Assembly (NCBI GenBank): GCA_020633495.1
Contig: JACKDR010000008.1
Span: forward strand, 62,001-126,000
Reading direction: 5' to 3'
Origin: Kofleriaceae bacterium
Lineage (GTDB): Bacteria > Myxococcota_A > Polyangia > Haliangiales > Haliangiaceae
DNA: 64,000 nucleotides
The notes under the pieces were generated by a model. The model saw nothing but the letters and a program-made list of their open reading frames with translations. It ran no database searches and was not told the origin of the DNA. Positions within the stretch are counted from its first letter, which is position 1. Each line of letters opens with the position of its first letter. This document shows positions 9,574 to 17,355 of the stretch, piece after piece. Made by a program: the position numbers and the translations under genes.

Positions 9574-10445
9574 CCGACGACGACGACGACGCCTACGCGG
9601 CCACGCTGCGCGAGGCGATCGCCCACCTGGCGTCGCACGATCCGACCTGCGCGCGCTTCGGTGCCCGCCACCACCGCTACCTCACCGGGCCGCGCCTCGA
9701 CGACGCCCGCCTCGCCGCGATCGAGGCCGAGGTCGGGATCCGGCTGCCCGACGACTACCGCGCCCACCTGCGCACGATCGGCGACGGCGGCGCCGGGCCG
9801 TACCACGGCCTCATGCCGCTCGATCACCCGCTCCAGCTCGCCGCCGCGCGCGGCGCGTTCGCGCTGCGCGACACGACCGCCACCGTCGACGCGCCGCGCG
9901 GGCCAGCGCTGTACCAGGGCGTGGTCGGGCTCGCCCACCTCGGCTGCGGCTACGTCGCGTTCCTGGTGGTCGCGGGGCCGGCGCGCGGCCAGGTCTGGCT
10001 CGACGGCCGCGGCGCCGACGACGGGGTGCGGCCGATCGTCACGGGCGACGGCGCGTTCCGCGCGTTCTTCCACGAGTGGATCGACGCGCTCGCCCACGCC
10101 CGCTGGCCGCGCGGCTGGGTGACGCCGGGGCGGTGCGCGCTGCCGTCGGCGCTGACCGCGTACCTGCGCGCGGTCGAGCAGCGGCTGGGCCTGGCCGACG
10201 GCGCGCTCGCCGGCGACGCCCTGCGCGAGGCCCTCGACGACATCCCCGACGGCGGCATCGCCGTCGCCGACGGCGGCGACACCCCGTTCTTCGCCTCCGG
10301 CGACCAGGTCGACCTGTGCGTGGTGTGCGAGCAGACCCTCGAGAACCTGGTGCCGCAGGGCATGCGACGGGCCCAGGTCCAGCCGGGCGTGGCGCCGATC
10401 CCGATGCGCGACCGGGCGCCATGGGCGGCCGCCTCCGTCCCGTAA
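9570..10445 (+). CDS. SMI1/KNR4 (SUKH) domain protein
   Basis: 291 aa from a GTG embedded in the yjbQ stop (GTGA). Residues ~45-170 match the SMI1/KNR4 fold: IEAEVGIRLPDDYRAHLRTIGDGGAGPYHGL, with the usual late GYVAFLVVAGP and GRGADDGVRPIV segments. The C-terminal ~110 residues are less characteristic. SUKH proteins often act as immunity proteins to secreted nuclease or deaminase toxins, but also serve housekeeping scaffolding roles. No toxin gene is adjacent here, so an immunity function is not supported by context. Confidence 0.75.
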   Translation: MTDDDDDAYAATLREAIAHLASHDPTCARFGARHHRYLTGPRLDDARLAAIEAEVGIRLPDDYRAHLRTIGDGGAGPYHGLMPLDHPLQLAAARGAFALRDTTATVDAPRGPALYQGVVGLAHLGCGYVAFLVVAGPARGQVWLDGRGADDGVRPIVTGDGAFRAFFHEWIDALAHARWPRGWVTPGRCALPSALTAYLRAVEQRLGLADGALAGDALREALDDIPDGGIAVADGGDTPFFASGDQVDLCVVCEQTLENLVPQGMRRAQVQPGVAPIPMRDRAPWAAASVP

Positions 10446-10478
10446 CGAAATCGTCGACGTGGCGTCAGACCAGCGCCC

Positions 10479-10484
10479 TAGGGT
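10479..10484 (+). promoter_or_regulatory. -10 box upstream of a leaderless GTG start
   Basis: TAGGGT ends 8 nt before GTG 10493 and supports that start. Confidence 0.4.
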
Positions 10485-10492
10485 GGGCGGGC

Positions 10493-10939
10493 GTGATCAC
10501 GTTCAGCAACCACGGCGCGGACGGCGCCCCCACCGCCACGGTCGCCGAGCGCGTCGCGGTGCGCGCGCTGGACGCGGTGATCGACGCCGGGCGCGTCGCG
10601 GCGCGCGGCCGCTGGGAGCTGGAGCTGGTGGCGTGGCTCAGCGATCGTCGTCGGGCGATCGCCGCCGGGATCCGCGCGGGGCTCGACGTCGCCGAGGTCG
10701 CCTGGACCCCCGAGCACTTCGCCGAGCAGCAGCGCTTCGTCGCCGCGATCTGCGCCAGCGCGGCGCGGGCCACCGCCGGCGCCGACGCCGACGTCGCGAC
10801 CGGGGTCGCCGGGCTCGGCCGGGTGGTCGCCGCGCACCGCCGCGACCTGGTCGGGTTCGGCCGCCGCTGGCGCTGGCTGTCGGGGCGCCCGGTGGTGGCC
10901 GGACCGCTGCTGCCGTCCGGATTGCCTGCCAAGCCCTGA
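10493..10939 (+). CDS. Hypothetical protein, 148 aa
   Basis: Soluble, alpha-helical and alanine/arginine rich, starting MITFSNHGADGAPTATVAERV. There is no signal peptide, membrane span or recognisable motif. The GTG start is favoured by a -10-like TAGGGT 8 nt upstream. A 155-aa reading exists on the opposite strand (10465-10932), but it lacks a promoter or good start, and the plus-strand reading has more natural amino-acid use. Function unknown. Confidence 0.5.
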   Translation: MITFSNHGADGAPTATVAERVAVRALDAVIDAGRVAARGRWELELVAWLSDRRRAIAAGIRAGLDVAEVAWTPEHFAEQQRFVAAICASAARATAGADADVATGVAGLGRVVAAHRRDLVGFGRRWRWLSGRPVVAGPLLPSGLPAKP

Positions 10940-10996
10940 AAGTTCAGTGGCTTACAGCATCGCCCCGGGGCGCCTCCGCCCGCCGGGCCGGCGATG

Positions 10997-11002
10997 TACA
11001 GT
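10997..11002 (+). promoter_or_regulatory. -10 box of the C39-like gene
   Basis: TACAGT, 12 nt before ATG 11015. It overlaps the alternative ATG at 10994, which argues for 11015 as the true start. Confidence 0.4.
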
Positions 11003-11014
11003 GCCCTGCCTCCG

Positions 11015-12025
11015 ATGACCCGGCCCCTGGAACGGCGCCCCGGCTTCTACCCGCAGCCCAACAACTGGACCTGCGGGCCGTTCGCCCTCAAGCACGCGCT
11101 GGTCGCGCTCGGCCACGGCGTCGACGCCAAGGACATCCAGCTCACCGCCAAGAGCACCTGGGGCGCGGGCACCGACGAGATCCAGCTGGCGCGGGCGGCC
11201 CGCTCGTTCGACTGCGACCTGATGCTGGAGCGACGCCGCGATCCCGACGAGGCCCGCAAGCTGCTCGTGAAGTACCTGCGCGAGCAGACCCCGGTGCTGC
11301 TCTGCGTCGACCAGTGGTCGCACTGGATCACCGTGGTCCGCCACGCCGACCGCCGCTTCGTCGTGATCGACAGCGAGCTCGATCCGGTGCTCAACATCCT
11401 GACCTGGCCGCAGCTGCGCAACCGGTGGCGGTACCACGACAAGGCCTACGACGCGACCAACCCGCCGGTCCTCTACGACCTGATGGCGGTGCAGCCGCGC
11501 TCGCGTACGACGGTCAAGGCCGACTTCTCGGTCGACCGGGTCAAGTTCCTGCGCCGCCCCGAGAACCACGCCCTCGCCCTGCACTGGGACGAGTACCTCG
11601 AGGATCTGCTCGAGGTGTGCACGCCGCAGTCGACGCGCATCACCGAGGCGCTGTCGATGGGCGAGTTCCTGCGCCGGCACCAGGAGCTGCTGGTGTCGCG
11701 GGTCGTCTACTGGCACGGCGAGATCGAGCGCGAGGCGATCCTGCGCATCCTGCGCAACCTGCGCTTCGTGTCCGAGACCTACGACCTGGTGATCCCGGCG
11801 TCGGCGACCCGTCGCGCGGTCGCCGACCTGGCGATCCTGCTGACGCTGTGGGTGGTGGCGAGCCGCGGCGTCGACGAGATGTACGGCGACGGCCCGAGCG
11901 TGTCGGTGCCGACCAAGCCGGCGCGCGGCACGCGCAAGCCGACCCGCGCGCGCACGTCGCGGCGCGCGGTGGTGCGACGGGCCGCGGCGCGCGCCTCGAA
12001 GGTCACGCGTCGGCGCGCGCGCTGA
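11015..12025 (+). CDS. C39-like papain-fold cysteine peptidase/hydrolase
   Basis: 336 aa. Residues ~10-150 look like the C39/papain-like fold: YPQPNNWTCGPFALKHALVALG places the nucleophile Cys followed by a helix, and VDQWSHWITVVRHADRRFVVIDSE gives the catalytic His and acidic residue. No ABC transporter is fused or adjacent, and no signal peptide is seen, so this is a stand-alone cytosolic enzyme rather than a bacteriocin exporter. The last ~40 residues are a strongly basic Arg/Thr/Ala tail that might bind nucleic acid or membranes (inference). Substrate unknown. It converges with the lipoprotein gene 15 nt downstream. Confidence 0.65.
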   Translation: MTRPLERRPGFYPQPNNWTCGPFALKHALVALGHGVDAKDIQLTAKSTWGAGTDEIQLARAARSFDCDLMLERRRDPDEARKLLVKYLREQTPVLLCVDQWSHWITVVRHADRRFVVIDSELDPVLNILTWPQLRNRWRYHDKAYDATNPPVLYDLMAVQPRSRTTVKADFSVDRVKFLRRPENHALALHWDEYLEDLLEVCTPQSTRITEALSMGEFLRRHQELLVSRVVYWHGEIEREAILRILRNLRFVSETYDLVIPASATRRAVADLAILLTLWVVASRGVDEMYGDGPSVSVPTKPARGTRKPTRARTSRRAVVRRAAARASKVTRRRAR

Positions 12026-12040
12026 CCGGGCGGCGCGCGG

Positions 12041-12772
12041 TCACGCCGGCGGCTGCGCGAAGCGCGTGCTGGTGGCGACCGGCTCGGGGTCGTCGGCGAA
12101 GCGGCCCGGGCTGGCGACGCGACCGTCGAGCAGCGCGCGGGCGAGCTCGGGGTGCTTCATGAGCGCGTCGGTGGCGTCGTCGATCGACTCGTCCCACGTC
12201 GACGTCAGCTGGCGCTCGACGTCGATGTACATGGTGTAGAGGCGGGCGATCTCGGCGGCCTGGGGATCGGGCTCGGCGGGGGCGATGTCGCGCGGGTCGG
12301 GCTGCCAGCCCGGGACCTGGATCGCGACGATCTCGTGGTGGGTCAGGCCGGAGGTGAGGACCCAGTCGAGCAGCGGGCCGTCCTTGACGTCGGCCATGCG
12401 GATGAAGTTGTTCTCGGCGGCGACGTGGCTGGTGATCTCGCGGCCCCAGTCGCCGCTGATGATCGTGGCGGCGGCGCAGAGGTGGCCCTGGGCGTCGAGC
12501 CAGACGTGCTGGTAGCCGTGCGTGAAGGTGTTGACCGGGTAGACGCGAGCCTCGCGGTAGGCGAGGAAGCGCTGGTAGGTGACGTCGCGGCGCTCGGCGA
12601 GGGCGGCGCGGACCGCGGCGCGGTCGAGCTCGGGCGCCGGCCGGGGCGCGACCACGACCTTTCCAGGGTCGGGGCGCGGCGTGGCGTCGGGCGTGCGAGC
12701 GACGCTGGTGCAGGCGGTGCCGACCAGCGACAGCGAGAGGAGCAGCGAGGACAGGCGGCGGGACGCGGACAT
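12041..12772 (-). CDS. Lipoprotein, paralogue 1 of a tandem pair
   Basis: 243 aa with a lipoprotein signal (LSLSLVGTAC, acylated Cys about residue 21), a short Pro-rich linker and a globular domain. It shares long identical blocks with its neighbour at 12885-13583: RFLAYRE, GHLCAAAT, ENNFIR and DWVLTSGLTH. The start has a clear GGAGG ribosome binding site inside the leader GTGCCGGAGGTCCC, itself duplicated in front of the paralogue. Probably an outer-membrane or periplasmic lipoprotein; I recognise no named family. The conserved Cys, His, Trp and Asn may form a binding or catalytic site (inference). Confidence 0.8.
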   Translation of the reverse strand: MSASRRLSSLLLSLSLVGTACTSVARTPDATPRPDPGKVVVAPRPAPELDRAAVRAALAERRDVTYQRFLAYREARVYPVNTFTHGYQHVWLDAQGHLCAAATIISGDWGREITSHVAAENNFIRMADVKDGPLLDWVLTSGLTHHEIVAIQVPGWQPDPRDIAPAEPDPQAAEIARLYTMYIDVERQLTSTWDESIDDATDALMKHPELARALLDGRVASPGRFADDPEPVATSTRFAQPPA

Positions 12773-12884
12773 GCGGGGGGACCTCCGGCACGGGCGCGAG
12801 CGGGATCTCGCGGGGAAGGCGGCGCGGGATGACGCCGCGGGGGTTCGTGCCGGGGGATAACGACGCGTCGCCCCGGCGATCGGT

Positions 12885-13583
12885 CTACGCGCCGGGGGCC
12901 CGGACGCGGGCCGCGGCCTCGGTGCGGGCGACCGCGTCGGCGAAGCGGCCGGGGGCGGCGACGTGGCCGTCGAGCATGGCGCGGGCGAGGTCCGGGCGGG
13001 CCATCAGGGCGTCGACCGCGGCGTCCAGGTTCTCGTCCCACATCGTGCGGACCTGGCGCTCGACGCTGGTGTAGATGCCGTAGAGCCGAGCGATCTCGAG
13101 GGGATCGGCGGTCGTGACGTCGGGCTCGCGCATCATCGGCTCCTGGATGGCGACGACCTCCTGGTGGGTCAGGCCGGAGGTGAGGACCCAGTCCCACAGG
13201 GGGCCTTCGTGGACGTCGGCGAGCCGGATGAAGTTGTTCTCGGCGCCGATGGCGGCGGCGACCTCGTAGCCCCAGTCGGCGCTGATGAGGGTGGCGGCCG
13301 CGCACAGGTGGCCCGCGTCGTCGCGCCAGACGTGCTGCAGGCCGGCGTCGAAGGTGTTGATGGGGTAGACCCGGCCCTCTCGGTAGGCCAGGAACCGGTC
13401 GAGCGACTGCTGGCGCCGGGCGGCCAGCGCCGAGCGCAGCTGCGCGCGATCGATCGAGCCGCCCTGGGCGACGATCGGATCGGGGCCGGCGACGTGGGCG
13501 TCGTTGCCGCGGACCGCGGCCGAGCCGCAGCCGGCGAGGAGGGACATCGAGAGCAAGAAGGTGGCGAGGCGGGATCGGGACAT
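12885..13583 (-). CDS. Lipoprotein, paralogue 2 of a tandem pair
   Basis: 232 aa from ATG 13583 (a longer reading upstream to 13781 has unnatural composition). Lipobox LLAGC, acylated Cys about residue 19. The mature domain has the same block order as the downstream paralogue: RFLAYREGRVYPINTF, QHVWRDDAGHLCAAAT, ENNFIRLADV, DWVLTSGLTHQEVVAIQ. The GGAGG ribosome binding site lies in the same leader as for paralogue 1, so the duplication unit included the 5' region. The pair probably forms one transcript from the repeat-rich region upstream. Function unknown. Confidence 0.8.
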   Translation of the reverse strand: MSRSRLATFLLSMSLLAGCGSAAVRGNDAHVAGPDPIVAQGGSIDRAQLRSALAARRQQSLDRFLAYREGRVYPINTFDAGLQHVWRDDAGHLCAAATLISADWGYEVAAAIGAENNFIRLADVHEGPLWDWVLTSGLTHQEVVAIQEPMMREPDVTTADPLEIARLYGIYTSVERQVRTMWDENLDAAVDALMARPDLARAMLDGHVAAPGRFADAVARTEAAARVRAPGA

Positions 13584-13753
13584 GGCGGGACCTCCGGCAC
13601 GGGGCCGCGCGCCGCCCGCACCATGCGGGATCACCATTCGCGCCGCCCGGGCGCCTGCTGCGCCCTGCTGGACTACCGTGCCCTGCCTATCGACGCGCCA
13701 CGTCGCCGCCCGATCTACCCGTGATCGTTCCATCACGATCGTCGCGCCCTCGC

Positions 13754-13778
13754 GACATCCGTCCGGTCCCCGGACACG
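13754..13778 (+). repeat. 25-bp direct repeat, copy 1, with internal hairpin
   Basis: The 25 bases starting GACATCCGTCCGG recur exactly at 13925-13949. Each contains GTCCGG-TCC-CCGGAC, a 6-bp stem. A related hairpin GTCCGG-ATT-CCGGAC lies at 14449-14463. Confidence 0.85.
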
Positions 13779-13797
13779 CAAGGCCGCCCCGCCCCCT

Positions 13798-14275
13798 CCG
13801 GGGTTGCCGCGTCGACCCGGTCCCCCGAGCCGCCCCGCCCCCTCCGGGGTTGCTGCTTCCCCCTCCGGGGTTGCTGCTTCACCGGGGTTGCTGCTTCACC
13901 CTCCGGGGTTGCTGCCTCGCCCTCGACATCCGTCCGGTCCCCGGACACGATGGCCGCCCGTCCCCTCCGGGGTTGCTGCGTAGCCCTCCGGGGTTGCTGC
14001 TGCGCACCCTCCGGGGTTGCTGCTACGCACCCTCCGGGGTTGCGGCTGCGCACCCTCCGGGGTTGCGGCTGCGCACCCTCCGGGGTTGCCGCGTAGCCCT
14101 CCGGGGTTGCCGCGTCGTAGCCCTCCGGGGTTGCTGCGTAGCCCTCCGGGGTTGCTGCGTAGCCCTCCGGGGTTGCTGCGTAGCCCTCCGGGGTTGCCGC
14201 GTAGCCCTCCGGGGTTGCTGCGTAGCCCTCCGGGGTTGCTACGTAGCCGCTACGTAGCCCTCCGGGGTTGCTGCG
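13798..14275 (+). repeat. Cluster of 19 copies of CCGGGGTTGC (unit about 18-21 bp)
   Basis: I count 19 copies of CCGGGGTTGC, nearly all extended to CCCTCCGGGGTTGCTGC or ...GCCGC, with linkers TAG, TTCA, TGCGCA and similar. Between 14100 and 14235 the array is almost perfect, with a 21-bp period (CCCTCCGGGGTTGCTGCGTAG); before 13990 it is looser. Read on the minus strand, the tight part encodes AATPEGY repeats, but frames shift and stops intervene, so coding is unlikely. Spacing of 7-12 nt and absence of unique spacers exclude CRISPR. It looks like an intergenic minisatellite. Confidence 0.9.
13925..13949 (+). repeat. 25-bp direct repeat, copy 2
   Basis: Exact second copy of 13754-13778, embedded inside the CCGGGGTTGC array. 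Confidence 0.85.
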
Positions 14276-14532
14276 TCGGAACGGCCGCGACCAGCGCGAC
14301 TGCCCATCGGTTCAGCCTGCCGCTGTTCGCGCGCCGACCGGCGCCCCGGGGCACCGCCGAGCGTGGGACGGCGCCCGCCCCCTCGACTCCGGGGTCGGTG
14401 CTTCGCACCTCCCCCTTCGCTTGGGGTGAGCGAGGAGCGAGCGCGGTCGTCCGGATTCCGGACACCACCGGAGCCGAGCACGCCTCCACCGGAGGCGACC
14501 GCGCCGGCGCCCACCGGGGCCGACCGTGGCTC

Positions 14533-14553
14533 GCGGCGCGCGCAGCGCGCCGC
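14533..14553. terminator. 9-bp GC hairpin downstream of ssb
   Basis: GCGGCGCGC-GCA-GCGCGCCGC: perfect 9-bp stem with a 3-nt loop and no T run. A terminator or other RNA structure is possible. Confidence 0.3.
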
Positions 14554-14593
14554 TCGGCCAGGCCCCTCCCGACCGTGTCCCCGCGCTGGGGGG

Positions 14594-14619
14594 TGTGGGG
14601 GGAGGGACCTCCCCCCACA
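14594..14619. terminator. 12-bp perfect inverted repeat downstream of ssb
   Basis: TGTGGGGGGAGG-GA-CCTCCCCCCACA lies about 40 nt beyond the ssb stop on the minus strand. No U tract follows, so factor-independent termination is uncertain. Confidence 0.4.
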
Positions 14620-14658
14620 GGTGAGTGAGCGCGCGCAGCGCGCGAACGGATCAATCAA

Positions 14659-15111
14659 TCAAAACGGAATGTCGTCGTCCGGACCGCCGCCGCCGCCGCC
14701 AGGCGGGCCGCCGCTGTAGTAGTCCGGGTCGGGCGGAGGCGGGACGTCGTCACCGCTGCCCCGTCGTGCGCCGCCTTCCTTGCCGCCCAGGAACTGGACG
14801 TCGTTGGCGATCACCTCGGTGATGTAGCGCTTGTTGCCGTCCTTGTCGTCGTAGTTGCGGGTCTGGATCCGCCCCTCGACGTAGACCTGCCGGCCCTTCG
14901 CCAGGTACTTCGCGCACACCTCGGCGCGCTTGCCCCAGACGATCACGCGGTGCCACTCCGTGCGTTCCTGGCGCTGACCGTTCTTGTCGGTCCACGAGTC
15001 GCTGGTGGCGACCCGCAGCTCGCACACGCCGGCGCCGCTCGGCGTGTACCGCATGTCGGGATCAGCCCCGAGATTGCCCACCAAGATGACTTTGTTGACT
15101 CCGCCGGCCAT
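14659..15111 (-). CDS. ssb: Single-stranded DNA-binding protein
   Basis: 150 aa. The OB-fold (residues 1-~108) has the SSB signatures NKVILVGNLGADPDMRYTPSG, TEWHRVIVWGKRAEVCAKYL and KGRQVYVEGRIQTRNYDDKDG. A short Gly/Pro/Asp linker ends in the acidic tip DDDIPF, the docking site for replication and repair partners. The linker (~35 aa) is short for the family. ATG 15111 is chosen because the OB-fold begins there and GAGGAA sits just upstream; the longer reading to 15144 adds only MLQPRGTDEES. The gene is monocistronic and faces the repeat tract. Confidence 0.96.
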   Translation of the reverse strand: MAGGVNKVILVGNLGADPDMRYTPSGAGVCELRVATSDSWTDKNGQRQERTEWHRVIVWGKRAEVCAKYLAKGRQVYVEGRIQTRNYDDKDGNKRYITEVIANDVQFLGGKEGGARRGSGDDVPPPPDPDYYSGGPPGGGGGGPDDDIPF

Positions 15112-15224
15112 AGATTCCTCGTCGGTTCCCCGCGGCTGTAGCACGGTCCTATGACAGCCCCGAGCCGCGCCCCGGCGTCATCTTGTCCTTGAGCATCGGC
15201 CCGCCGCGGCTTAAAAGGACGCGG

Positions 15225-15983
15225 ATGTACCGGCAGTTGCAGGTGGCCGTGGTCATCCCGGCCTACAACGAGGAACGCGCCATCGTCGCCGCGGTCGACA
15301 CCGTGCCCGACTTCATCGATCGCGTGATCGTCGTCGACGACGCCTCGTCCGATGCCACCTCCGAGCGCGCCCGCGACGCCGGCGCGCGCCGCGCCGGCCC
15401 GGTCGACGTCGTCCGGCATCCGGTCAACCGCGGCGTCGGCGCCGCGATCGTCACCGGCTACCGCCACGCCCTCGCCGCCGGCTGCGACGTCGCCGCGGTC
15501 ATGGCCGGCGACGGCCAGATGGATCCGCGCGACCTGCCCGACCTGCTCGACCCGATCGCCGACGACACCGCCGACTACGTCAAGGGCAACCGGTTCCTGC
15601 ACCCCGAGATCTGGCGCGCGATGCCGCCGGCCCGCATCGTCGGCAACGTCGTGCTGTCGGCCGCGACCAAGGTCACCAGCGGCTACCGCCACCTGTTCGA
15701 CTCGCAGTGCGGCTACACCGCGATCCACCGGCGCGCCCTCGAGGGCATCGACCTCGACGAGGTCTTCCCGCGCTACGGCTACCCCAACGACCTGCTGTCC
15801 AAGCTGCACGTCGCCGCGATGCGCGTCGTCGACGTCCCGGTGCGGCCGATCTACGGCCCGCACTGGAAGAGCGGCATCAACCTCGGGACCGCGCTGCACC
15901 CGATGTCGTGGGTGCTGCTGCGGTCGTGGGGCACGCGCCTGGCCAGCGAGGCGCGGGCCCGGCGCCGGGCGACCCCGCGGTGA
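15225..15983 (+). CDS. Family 2 glycosyltransferase (dolichyl-phosphate mannose synthase-like)
   Basis: 252 aa. GT-A fold with VVIPAYNEERAIVAAVDTVP, VIVVDDASSD (the nucleotide-sugar-binding aspartates), NRGVGAAIVTGY and MAGDGQMDP (the metal-binding region). No C-terminal membrane spans, so a soluble or peripheral enzyme that likely moves a sugar onto a lipid carrier or growing glycan. The preceding AAAAGGA supports ATG 15225. The stop overlaps the GTG of the next glycosyltransferase by four bases (GTGA), so they form one operon for an envelope or secreted glycan. Confidence 0.88.
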   Translation: MYRQLQVAVVIPAYNEERAIVAAVDTVPDFIDRVIVVDDASSDATSERARDAGARRAGPVDVVRHPVNRGVGAAIVTGYRHALAAGCDVAAVMAGDGQMDPRDLPDLLDPIADDTADYVKGNRFLHPEIWRAMPPARIVGNVVLSAATKVTSGYRHLFDSQCGYTAIHRRALEGIDLDEVFPRYGYPNDLLSKLHVAAMRVVDVPVRPIYGPHWKSGINLGTALHPMSWVLLRSWGTRLASEARARRRATPR

Positions 15984-17189
15984 ACCGGATCGGCGTCGTC
16001 ACGACGTCGTACCCGCGCTGGCCGGGCGACCCCGCCGGCGCGTTCGTCGCCGGTCACGCCCGCTGGCTCGCCGACCGCGGCCTCGCCGTCGAGGTCGTCG
16101 CCGCCGGCGATCCCGATCACCCGGCCGCCGCACCCGCGGCCGCGCCCGGGTCGCCGGCCGGCGCGATCGCGATCACGCGCGTCGCCGACCGCGGCCGCCT
16201 GTTCTACCGCGGCGGCGCCCGAGGCCCTCGACGAGCGCGCGGTCCGCGCCACCTGGGCCGGCGCCCGCTTCACCGCCGGCCTGGCCGCGGCGGTGCGCGC
16301 CCGCGCCCGCGCCTGGGACGCCGTCGCCTGCCACTGGCTGGCGCCGTCGGCGATGGTCGCGGCGCCGCTGACCCGGGGCCCGCTGCTGGCGATCGCGCAC
16401 TCCGGCGACGTCCACGTCCTCGACCGCCGCGGCCTGCTCGGCGCCACGCTGGCCGCGCTGCTCGCGCGCGACGCCCGCCTCGTCTTCGTCGCCCCGGAGC
16501 TGCTCGACCGCGCCCGCGCCGCGGTGCCACGCCTGCTGCGCGGCCGCCTCGACGACGCCGCGCTGGTCCACCCCATGGGCCTCGACCTGGCCCGCTTCGC
16601 GCCGATCGCCGCGGCCCGCGCCGGCCGCGCCCGCCGCGACCCCGCGCGGGTCGTCGTCGTCGGCCGCCTGGTCCCGGTCAAGGGCGTCGAGGTCCTGCTC
16701 GACGCCCTCGCCGACGTCGCCGCCCCGCTCGAGCTGGTGATCGCCGGCGACGGGCCGGCCCGCGCCGCCCTCGAGGCCCGCGCCGGCGCGGTGCCGGCGC
16801 GCCACCAGGTCCGCTTCGCCGGCGTGGTGTCGCCCGAGCGGCGCGACGAGCTGCTCGCCGGCGCCGACCTGCTGTGCGCGCCGTCGATCGTGCTGCCCGG
16901 CGGCCGCAGCGAGGGCACCCCGCTGGCCGTGCTCGAGGCGGTCGCCGCCGCCGTCCCCGTGGTGGCCAGCGACGCCGGCGGCCTGGCGTCGCTGCCGGCG
17001 CCGTGGGCGCGCCGGTTCCCGACCGGGGACGCCCGCGCCCTGGCCGCGGCGCTCACCGAGACCCTCGCCGACCCGGGCGCCCAGGCCACCGCGTCCGCCG
17101 CCGTGGCCAGCACCGCGGTGCTCGACTGGGGCGCGGTCGGACGGCGCCTGCATGCGCACTGGCTGACGCCCCGCACGTCAGCTGCGTAA
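15980..17189 (+). CDS. Family 4 glycosyltransferase, split by a frame change near 16217
   Basis: Read as two frames. 15980-~16217 gives VNRIGVVTTSYPRWPGDPAGAFVAGHARWLADRG, the typical GT-B N-terminus. After one surplus base (or two missing) in the GGCGGCGCCC run, the next frame continues EALDERAVRATWAGARFTAG and runs to 17189. The C-terminal Rossmann domain carries VVVVGRLVPVKGVEVLLDAL, VIAGDGPARAALE, VSPERRDELLAGADLLCAPS and GGRSEGTPLAVLEAVAAAVPVVASDAGG, the donor-binding EX7E-type region. The intact protein would be about 402 aa, normal for GT4. An independent start at ATG 16293 exists but would remove the acceptor domain. Sequencing indel or true pseudogene cannot be separated here. Confidence 0.75.
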
Positions 17190-17355
17190 TGATCTTCCCA
17201 CCTTCGCGGTCGGGTGGGTCGTCGCTGACCCATCCGCTACGCACCCTTGGTTCGACCACCGGGCGCCACGTCCGGAGCGATCGCCCGTCTGTCGCTAATG
17301 TTCTTCACCAGTTGCAGCTGTCAGAGGGATCGCGCACGATCGTCACGGTCACGTC

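Larger units (their letters stand above)
14276..14658. other. Non-coding tract between the repeat array and ssb
   Basis: No credible gene is seen on either strand; the open frames are Arg/Ala/Pro-rich shadows. It holds GC-rich inverted repeats at 14533-14553 and 14594-14619, a GTCCGG/CCGGAC hairpin at 14449-14463, and a TCAATCAATCA run that gives ssb closely spaced tandem stops. Confidence 0.6.

Noticed and set aside
10465..10932. 155-aa minus-strand ORF opposite the 148-aa hypothetical gene
   Set aside because: No promoter or signal; the plus strand has TAGGGT 8 nt before GTG and more protein-like composition.
13798..14275. CRISPR array
   Set aside because: Repeats are 10-21 bp with 7-12 nt near-identical linkers, no unique 30-nt spacers and no cas genes.
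14250..14654. 134-aa minus-strand ORF between the repeats and ssb
   Set aside because: Low-complexity Arg/Ala/Pro composition, no start context, and it overlaps hairpins.
16293..17189. GT4 C-terminal half as a separate complete gene
   Set aside because: It would lack the acceptor-binding domain, which is present just upstream in another frame.
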